Shown here piece by piece: positions 33,494 to 39,855 of a DNA stretch of 64,000 nt (positions are counted from its first letter, which is position 1; every line of letters begins with the position of its first letter). The notes below the pieces were generated by a model. It was not told where the DNA came from and searched no databases. It saw only the letters and a program-made list of their open reading frames with translations. A program made the translations under genes and the position numbers. Source of the stretch: UBA6107 sp964533735 (GTDB taxonomy: Bacteria; Chloroflexota; Anaerolineae; Anaerolineales; Anaerolineaceae); assembly GCA_964533735.1 (NCBI GenBank), contig CAZHMD010000001.1, positions 186,001-250,000 on the forward strand. Direction: 5' to 3'.

Positions 33494-35812
33494 GTGACAC
33501 ACTCCCTGCGTGGATGGCTGCTGGATTTGTACGAAGATGCCAGTGACGGGCTGCGGATGTGGTTTGTCACTGAAAGCGGGGAGCGAACCTGCCTGCGCCA
33601 GTCCATGCCGGTCACATTTTATGCTGCCGGCGGAAATGAACAGCTGCGTGAACTGTGGCGGATGCTCCGTTCTCGCTCCGAAACTGTTTCTTTGAGCCGG
33701 GAAACCCGAAAAGATGCCTTTATCACTGAGCCGTTGGTAACCTTGCAGGCTGTAATTGACAGCCCGGCTCACCAAACCCGTCTTTTTCGAGACGTGCAGC
33801 GGTTGTTCCCGAATCTCACGTATTATGATGCGGATATTCCGGTCAATACCCGACATGCTGCCCGCTTTGGCACCTTTCCGTTGGCATTTTGCGATCTTAT
33901 TTACGATGATGACCGCTGGATCCAGTCGATTAAAGTACTCAACTCGCGCTGGGACCTGGCGCCTGTTCACCCGGTTTTACGAATCCTCGAGTTGGAACCG
34001 GATTGCGACCCTGGGCGCAGTACACCAAGGGTGGTTCGGGTTCGCTGGCAAAAACACCAAAAATCATTGTCTTTAAGCCAGCCGGCTGAGCTGATCTCCA
34101 GTTTGAACACATTTTTGAAGCAGTATGACCCTGATCTGGTGCTCACTCAATGGGGTGACAACTGGTTGATCCCTGAATTGCTTAAGCTGTCGGAACGGGC
34201 GGGTGAAAAACTGTCTTTGAATCGGGATGAACAGCGTGATGTGCACTGGCAAAAGGAATTAACTTATTTTTCCTATGGGCAGATCATTTTTCGTGCCGAA
34301 GAGGCACATTTATTCGGACGGTGCCATATAGACCAGCGCAACGCAATGATGTGGCGTGATTATGGACTGGATGGAGTGCTTGAATCAGCCTGTGTTACAG
34401 CTCAATCGATTGAACGCGCGGCGCGTGTTTCTCCGGGATCGGGAATTTCAGCAATGCAGATGCTGACCGCGCTGGAAAGAGACATCCTGGTTCCCTGGCA
34501 TAAGCAGCAGGTGGAGGAATTCAAAAGCGGGGTTGATCTGATCCAACGCGACCGGGGCGGATTGATCTACCAGCCGATTGTTGGGGTGCATGCGCATGTT
34601 GCCCAGGTTGACTTTATTTCCATGTATCCTGCGATCATTATTAAAGGCAACATTTCTCCAGAAGTGCCCCTGCCAAAAGGGATCATTCCTGCCAGTGAAG
34701 AGCTTGGTGTTGTTCCGCTAACACTGAAACCCCTGTATGAGAAGCGGGTTGCCTTAAAAATGCATCAGGCGCAGTGCAGTAAGAATAATCCGCTGGCCAG
34801 GCGTGATAAAGCCCGCTCTTCAGCGCTGAAATGGTTGCTGGTGGTGTGTTTTGGTTTTTTGGGATACAAAAATGCGCGTTTTGGGCGTATCGAGGCGCAT
34901 GAAGCCGTGACCAATGGTGGGCGTGAAGTTCTCTTAAGAGCAAAAGAGGTGGCTGAGTCACTGGGGTTTGAGGTGCTTCACCTGTATGTGGATGCGCTCT
35001 GGCTAAAGAAAGAAGGTTGTGTTGATAAGCGCGATTTTCAGGAAGTAATTGATGAAATCTCAAGTCAGACTACCCTGGGAGTTTCATTGGATGGTGTTTA
35101 CCGTTGGGTTGCATTTTTACCCTCTCGCATGGATCCACGTGTGCCGGTGGCGAACCGTTATTATGGCGTTTTTCAAGATGGCTCGCTGAAGATAAGAGGA
35201 ATTGAAGCGAGACGGCGCGATACTCCTCCTTGGGTAACAAAAACACAGAACCAGATGCTCGAATGCCTTTCACACGCTTCGTCCTTTGAACAACTTCCGG
35301 CTCAGATCAAACAGGCTTTTGAGATATTCAGAAAGTCTCTCGCTGCGTTGCGATCGGGCAGAGTAAAACTTGAAGACCTGGTGGTAACAGCGCGGATCAG
35401 CCATGAATTGGAATCATACAAGTCACCGACACCTGCCGCGCGGGCAGCGCTGCTCCTGTTCAAAGCCACCGGTAAGCGTGTTCGACCCGGTCAGAAAATG
35501 CGTTACATCTATGTTCTTGGAGATCCATATGTATGTGCTTGGGAAGGTTCTGCGGGAGTAACCGATATGCAAGTGGATAAGGTGAAGTATATTGAACTGA
35601 TGGCGCGTGCTGCCACCAGTGTCTTTCAACCGTTTGGAGTTGACAGCACGGAGTTGAAACGCTGGGCGCACTCCGCTACAATTGAGCTAAAGTTGAGTTT
35701 TGGGAAGGAGGTTACTAATGTGCGGACGTTTCACGATCATGCTCGACCCCGAAGCTCTCCAGCTGGAATTAGATCTGGGGGAAATCTCCACGGACTTCAG
35801 GCCCAGCTCTAA
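33494..35812 (+). CDS. Family B DNA polymerase homologue with degraded catalytic sites (PolB2-like)
   Basis: A 772-residue family B polymerase homologue. The exonuclease domain is recognisable but its DxE motif reads E166-L-E168, and the later aspartate (in the GDNWLIPEL segment) is replaced. In the polymerase domain motif A is VDFISMYPAII with D373 kept; motif B, normally Kx3NSxYG, reads K446-WLLVVCFG; motif C, normally YxDTDS, reads YVD500-ALW, so the second, metal-binding aspartate is leucine. This pattern recalls archaeal PolB2/Dpo2 proteins, described as inactivated or damage-induced. GTG start, directly after the previous stop. The last ~31 codons overlap the SRAP gene in another frame, suggesting a lost original stop. 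Activity cannot be assumed. Confidence 0.85.
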   Translation: MTHSLRGWLLDLYEDASDGLRMWFVTESGERTCLRQSMPVTFYAAGGNEQLRELWRMLRSRSETVSLSRETRKDAFITEPLVTLQAVIDSPAHQTRLFRDVQRLFPNLTYYDADIPVNTRHAARFGTFPLAFCDLIYDDDRWIQSIKVLNSRWDLAPVHPVLRILELEPDCDPGRSTPRVVRVRWQKHQKSLSLSQPAELISSLNTFLKQYDPDLVLTQWGDNWLIPELLKLSERAGEKLSLNRDEQRDVHWQKELTYFSYGQIIFRAEEAHLFGRCHIDQRNAMMWRDYGLDGVLESACVTAQSIERAARVSPGSGISAMQMLTALERDILVPWHKQQVEEFKSGVDLIQRDRGGLIYQPIVGVHAHVAQVDFISMYPAIIIKGNISPEVPLPKGIIPASEELGVVPLTLKPLYEKRVALKMHQAQCSKNNPLARRDKARSSALKWLLVVCFGFLGYKNARFGRIEAHEAVTNGGREVLLRAKEVAESLGFEVLHLYVDALWLKKEGCVDKRDFQEVIDEISSQTTLGVSLDGVYRWVAFLPSRMDPRVPVANRYYGVFQDGSLKIRGIEARRRDTPPWVTKTQNQMLECLSHASSFEQLPAQIKQAFEIFRKSLAALRSGRVKLEDLVVTARISHELESYKSPTPAARAALLLFKATGKRVRPGQKMRYIYVLGDPYVCAWEGSAGVTDMQVDKVKYIELMARAATSVFQPFGVDSTELKRWAHSATIELKLSFGKEVTNVRTFHDHARPRSSPAGIRSGGNLHGLQAQL

Positions 35813-36350
35813 CGTGGTACCAGGGCAGCCAATAGCCGCGGTGAGCGATCGACTTACTAAAAAGGTCGATTTGTTCAAGTGGGGATTGGTGCCAGTGTGG
35901 GCAAAAGACCCGATGATCGGGCACAAATTGATCAATGCAAGGGCAGAAACCATTGCCGAGAAACCATCGTTTAAACAAGCCTTTCTTCGCCGGCGTTGCT
36001 TAATCCCGGCTGATGGATTCTACGAGTGGAAAACTGAAGGTACGCGTAAACAGCCATATTTGTTCAAGATGAGTGACGGAAAACCATTCACTTTCGCAGG
36101 AATTTGGGAAACCTGGCGTGACCGCGCAGGTGTTGAGATTTCCACTTGCGCAATTATCACCACAATTCCAAATGGTTTGATTGAAAAGTATCATGATCGC
36201 ATGCCGGTTATCCTGGAGGAAAGTGTACGCTGGCGCTGGCTGGATGATGTGCCTGTGCCAGAGCTGCAAACTATGTTATTGCCATACCCCGATAGCAAAA
36301 TGACAACTCCTCAACCGGTAGACCCGAAGTCTCTTTATATAAACAGGTGA
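35718..36350 (+). CDS. SRAP domain protein (YedK/HMCES type), abasic-site DNA-protein crosslinker
   Basis: A 210-residue SOS-response-associated peptidase-fold protein. After Met removal Cys2 of MCGRF becomes the N-terminal nucleophile that forms a thiazolidine with abasic sites in single-stranded DNA. Other active-site segments are LINARAETI (Asn), GFYEWK (Glu) and KYHDRMPVIL (His). ATG at 35718 is required by the Cys2 rule and has a perfect AAGGAGGT site at 35705-35712; a frame start at 35700 is rejected. It overlaps the polymerase gene by 95 bases and closes the SOS cassette, fitting a role in protecting stalled forks. Confidence 0.95.
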   Translation: MCGRFTIMLDPEALQLELDLGEISTDFRPSSNVVPGQPIAAVSDRLTKKVDLFKWGLVPVWAKDPMIGHKLINARAETIAEKPSFKQAFLRRRCLIPADGFYEWKTEGTRKQPYLFKMSDGKPFTFAGIWETWRDRAGVEISTCAIITTIPNGLIEKYHDRMPVILEESVRWRWLDDVPVPELQTMLLPYPDSKMTTPQPVDPKSLYINR

Positions 36351-36415
36351 TGTTCCTGAATGTATAATAGAATAAATTTCCAAATAAAATATTTCATTGT
36401 CACGAGGAGCTAACT

Positions 36416-38095
36416 ATGCAGCGCGAAAAAATCATTGAATCAATCAAGCAAAATCCCGAGGTTGACGTGCTGGTAGTAGGAGCAGGGATCAACGGAGCGG
36501 GAACTTTTCGTGATCTGGCTTTAAATAAGGTAAATGTTCTGTTGGTCGATCGGGGAGATTTTTGTTCAGGAGCGTCTGCTACCTCTTCACACATGGCTCA
36601 TGGAGGCATTCGTTACCTGGAAAATGGGGAATTTCGATTGGTTAGAGAAGCGGTCGCCGAAAGGAACCGCATGATTGAAAATGCTCCACACTTGGTTCAG
36701 CCATTACCAACGGTAATTCCGATTTTTAAGATTTTTTCTGGATTGTTAAATGCACCACTAAAATTTCTTAATTGGTTAGACAGACCTTCTGAGCGAGGGG
36801 CTCTGGTTATAAAAATCGGACTTATTTTTTATGATTCATTCACGCGCAAGCAAAAGACTGTACCACGCCATAAATTCTATTCAAAGGCCGATGCTTTAAG
36901 GAATTACCCCCACCTGAATCCTAAAATTAAATATGCTGCATTGTATTTTGATGGGCAATTACTATCACCTGAGCGCATGACTGTTGAAATTATCCTGGAC
37001 GGTGAGGATGAAGGCGACCATGCTAAAGCGCTCAACTATACTTCTCTGACAGGCTTTCAAGGACAAGAGGCAATCTTACGGGATGGTGTTACGGGTGAGG
37101 AATTAATTGTTCATCCTAAACTCATCGTCAACGCAGCTGGTCCCTGGGTTGATGATGTAAATGATAAATTAGGCTTTAAAGACAAGATGATTGGAGGAAC
37201 AAAGGGATCACACCTGGTTATTAAGAATGATCTCCTGCGAGAAGCGGTCGGTGTTAGTGAGTTTTTCTTCGAAAATAAAGACGGAAGAATCGTCTTGCTG
37301 CTTCCGTTTTTTGACCGCGTAATCGTCGGGACTTCAGATCTGCCGATTGAAAACCCGGATGACGCCCGATGTACTAAAGAGGAAGAAGAATATTTCCTGG
37401 ATCTGGTCAAACGTGTCTTTCCAACTGTACCTGTAACACGGGACCAAATCGTATTCAGGTTCTCTGGAGTTCGTCCACTCGAATATATGAAAGCGAAGAC
37501 AACGGGGCAAATAACGCGCGATCATAGTATGAAATTTAATGAAGTAGGCGGCATACCTGTTATCAGCCTAGTCGGTGGAAAATGGACCAGTTTCCGTGCA
37601 TTCTCCGAACAAGTAACCGATGAAGCTCTCAAAAGGCTTAACAGCCAACGGAAATTGTCAACCGCGTCCCTTGCACTTCGAGGTGGGAAGGATTTTCCTC
37701 TTACTCAAGAGGAAAAAACACGTTATGTTCAATCATTAGTGGAAAAGAATGGATTACCAGCCGAATATATTTCTGCCTTACTTGAGCGTTATGGAACCAA
37801 TGCAGTAAAAGTGTGTGATTACATCCTTAAGACAAAAGGACATTTCCTTTCTTCGATTGAGAATTGGAACTCGGCTGAAGTTGATTACCTGGTCGAAACT
37901 GAAAAACCCATCCATTTGGACGACTTCTTTTTGAGAAGGTCTATTCTGGGGTGGTTAGGAAAAGTAAAACCCTTAATGATTGAGGAGTTTTCGAAAATAA
38001 TAGGGGACACACTCAATTGGTCAGAAACCAAAAGATATGAAGAGATTGAATATTTGAGGAAAATTTTCATGGAATACTATGGGGTGAGCTTATAA
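36416..38095 (+). CDS. glpD: FAD-dependent glycerol-3-phosphate dehydrogenase
   Basis: A 559-residue flavoenzyme that oxidises sn-glycerol 3-phosphate to dihydroxyacetone phosphate and passes electrons to quinone. The FAD-binding motif VDVLVVGAGINGAGTFRDLAL is at residues ~14-34, followed by LLVDRGDFCSGASATSSHMAHGGIRYLE. The FSGVRPL segment and a C-terminal helical cap follow. GAGGAGC precedes the ATG. TATAAT at 36363-36368 may be its -10 box. No glycerol kinase or permease is adjacent, so it probably serves lipid or glycerol metabolism as a single gene. It ends at a strong terminator. Confidence 0.93.
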   Translation: MQREKIIESIKQNPEVDVLVVGAGINGAGTFRDLALNKVNVLLVDRGDFCSGASATSSHMAHGGIRYLENGEFRLVREAVAERNRMIENAPHLVQPLPTVIPIFKIFSGLLNAPLKFLNWLDRPSERGALVIKIGLIFYDSFTRKQKTVPRHKFYSKADALRNYPHLNPKIKYAALYFDGQLLSPERMTVEIILDGEDEGDHAKALNYTSLTGFQGQEAILRDGVTGEELIVHPKLIVNAAGPWVDDVNDKLGFKDKMIGGTKGSHLVIKNDLLREAVGVSEFFFENKDGRIVLLLPFFDRVIVGTSDLPIENPDDARCTKEEEEYFLDLVKRVFPTVPVTRDQIVFRFSGVRPLEYMKAKTTGQITRDHSMKFNEVGGIPVISLVGGKWTSFRAFSEQVTDEALKRLNSQRKLSTASLALRGGKDFPLTQEEKTRYVQSLVEKNGLPAEYISALLERYGTNAVKVCDYILKTKGHFLSSIENWNSAEVDYLVETEKPIHLDDFFLRRSILGWLGKVKPLMIEEFSKIIGDTLNWSETKRYEEIEYLRKIFMEYYGVSL

Positions 38096-38100
38096 GGCAG

Positions 38101-38131
38101 AAAAGACCCTCATAATTGAGGGTCTTTTTTT
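38101..38131. terminator. Bidirectional terminator between glpD and tRNA-Asp
   Basis: AAAAGACCCTC (38101-38111) pairs with GAGGGTCTTTT (38118-38128) around a 6-base loop, with T runs on both strands. Confidence 0.88.
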
Positions 38132-38135
38132 ATGT

Positions 38136-38211
38136 TGGCGGGAGCGACGGGGTTCGAACCCGCGATCTCGGCCTTGACAGGGCCGCATGTTAGCCGCTAC
38201 ACCACGCCCCC
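38136..38211 (-). tRNA. tRNA-Asp (anticodon GTC), CCA encoded
   Basis: Minus-strand cloverleaf: acceptor GGGGGCG/CGCTCCC, anticodon stem CGGCC/GGCCG around CTGTCAA (anticodon GTC), T-loop TTCGAAC, discriminator G73 as expected for Asp. The 3' CCA is present in the DNA (38136-38138), unlike the other four tRNAs of the window. Confidence 0.96.
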
Positions 38212-38221
38212 AACGAACAAA

Positions 38222-38250
38222 AGTTTACCATAGCACCAAATCAGCGTCAA
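38222..38250 (-). promoter_or_regulatory. Promoter of tRNA-Asp
   Basis: Minus strand: TTGACG (38245-38250), 17 bases, TAAACT (38222-38227), 10 bases before the mature tRNA 5' end. Confidence 0.65.
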
Positions 38251-38269
38251 GGAATGATTTTAGTTTAGG

Positions 38270-39307
38270 TTAAAAGAAAATCTTGGCTAATTTTAGAGCT
38301 TTTTGTTTCCAAGGAAGGCGATGGGAAACACCTGAATCGCCTGAAAAGGCATCTTTATTGTGAAGGTACCATTCATAATTTCGCAGTAAAGCCTGTTTGT
38401 TGGAATATTTTGGTTTATAGCCTAATTTATCGATGGCTTTGTCTATGGAAACGAAGGAATCTTTCGAGGCAGTTTCGTATATCCATGGATACAAGGGACT
38501 AAGTTTTAAAAATTCTAGGATCTTAAGCACTGCGACAACCGGGCTTGCAGGAAAGGGAATAATTTTCTTTTTAAAGCCAGCGGCATCCAACACTGCCTGA
38601 TAGTCTTCCTTCATGGTGGTGTATTCAGCTGCGCCAATGTTGAAAGTATCATTAACGATTTCTGTGGAGAGGGTGCAACAGGAGAGGATTGTCCGGCATA
38701 AATCCTCGACATCCAGTAATTGATAACGGTTCTTACCCGAACCGATCATGGGGAAATTCTTCCCCTGGCTTGCCCATTCATAGAAAATGGCAAAAACTCC
38801 CAGCCTCTCAGGTCCAACAAAGGATTTTGGCCTTAAAATCGAAACACACAATCCATTCTGACGAAACTCTTTGCATATCTCTTCAGCTTTTACCTTGGCA
38901 TCACCATAATGACCAACGCCATACACGTGATCTGTCTCAAAGAGAGGGTGATGGTCTGGGACGCCGTAGACTGCCGTTGAGGAAATGTGAATGAAACGAT
39001 TTACGCCATACGCCTTAGCTTGTTCCAGTACATTTCTTGTACCGACAATGTCGGTCGTATAGATATCTTCTGGTGAATAGAGGGGTAACGCGGCAGCTGT
39101 ATGAATGACAACATCCACATCCCGCATCGATTTTTGAAGATCTGCTTTATTGCGAATATCCCCTTGAAGAAATTCGATTTTATCTCGTTCTGGATATTCA
39201 AAATCAACAAGATCAATCCCTCCGATATCCGTAAAACCATTCTCCAGAAGGTGCCTGACAAGGTTGATACTTAAAAAACCACTTATCCCAGTAATGTAGA
39301 TCTTCAT
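38270..39307 (-). CDS. NAD(P)-dependent sugar epimerase/dehydratase (extended SDR)
   Basis: A 345-residue extended short-chain dehydrogenase. The N-terminal nucleotide-binding loop is ITGISGFLS, with serine in place of the last glycine of GxxGxxG. The cofactor-discriminating aspartate is GIDLVD, NNAG-type strand is VIHTAAALP, catalytic serine in HISSTAVYG, and the YxxxK pair is in YGDAKVKAE. The substrate is unknown; nucleotide-sugar or steroid-like substrates are both possible. GGAG precedes the ATG. It lies downstream of the ndk terminator, as a single gene. Confidence 0.85.
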   Translation of the reverse strand: MKIYITGISGFLSINLVRHLLENGFTDIGGIDLVDFEYPERDKIEFLQGDIRNKADLQKSMRDVDVVIHTAAALPLYSPEDIYTTDIVGTRNVLEQAKAYGVNRFIHISSTAVYGVPDHHPLFETDHVYGVGHYGDAKVKAEEICKEFRQNGLCVSILRPKSFVGPERLGVFAIFYEWASQGKNFPMIGSGKNRYQLLDVEDLCRTILSCCTLSTEIVNDTFNIGAAEYTTMKEDYQAVLDAAGFKKKIIPFPASPVVAVLKILEFLKLSPLYPWIYETASKDSFVSIDKAIDKLGYKPKYSNKQALLRNYEWYLHNKDAFSGDSGVSHRLPWKQKALKLAKIFF

Positions 39308-39350
39308 ATTTACTCCATAAATTCTTTTTTGAGATTAGTATGATAACAGA

Positions 39351-39381
39351 AAAAAACCTTTCAGGTTTTGAAAGGTTTTTT
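39351..39381. terminator. Terminator downstream of ndk
   Basis: AAAAAACCTTTC (39351-39362) pairs with GAAAGGTTTTTT (39370-39381) around a 7-base loop. On the minus strand it ends with a T run, closing the TPR-ndk transcript. Confidence 0.85.
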
Positions 39382-39396
39382 TCAAATTTGCCCAAT

Positions 39397-39852
39397 TTAA
39401 TTCTTACCGGTAAACCAATTTTCGTGATTTCTTTCCCATGAGTATAGTTCTGACTTGTCAAACCACAATCCAATTTCGATTTCGGCGTTTTCAATAGAAT
39501 CGGATGCATGCGTAAGATTGCGGCTTGTGACCAGTGCGAAATCATGCCTGATAGTTCCCGGAGAAGCCTCAACAGGATTTGTTGCTCCCATTGTCTGGCG
39601 AATAGCAGATATTGCAGAAGGACCTTCCCAAACCATTGCCATCACCGGTGCACTGGTAATATATTTAATTAAGCCATCATAAAACACTTTTCCTTTGTGA
39701 ATTTTATAATGCTCACCTGCCAGCTTGTCGCTTACAACCATGAACTTACTGGCAACGATCTTTAAGCCGCGTGACTCCAGGCGTTTAATGATTTCTCCGC
39801 AGAGATTCCTCTGAATTGCATCAGGTTTGATTAATACTAGCGATCTTTCCAC
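39397..39852 (-). CDS. ndk: Nucleoside diphosphate kinase
   Basis: A 151-residue NDK that balances nucleoside triphosphate pools by phosphate transfer through a histidine. The start MERSLVLIKPDAIQRNLCGEI, the ALVTSRNLTHASDSIENAEIEI block with the catalytic histidine (normally NxxHGSDS, here NLTHASDS) and the closing WERNHENW are typical. GTG start with AGGAG 9 bases upstream, three bases after the TPR gene's stop, so the two are cotranscribed. Confidence 0.95.
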   Translation of the reverse strand: MERSLVLIKPDAIQRNLCGEIIKRLESRGLKIVASKFMVVSDKLAGEHYKIHKGKVFYDGLIKYITSAPVMAMVWEGPSAISAIRQTMGATNPVEASPGTIRHDFALVTSRNLTHASDSIENAEIEIGLWFDKSELYSWERNHENWFTGKN

Positions 39853-39855
39853 AAA

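Noticed and set aside
35700..35717. Upstream in-frame start for the SRAP gene
   Set aside because: SRAP proteins need cysteine at position 2; the ATG at 35718 satisfies this and has a perfect ribosome site.
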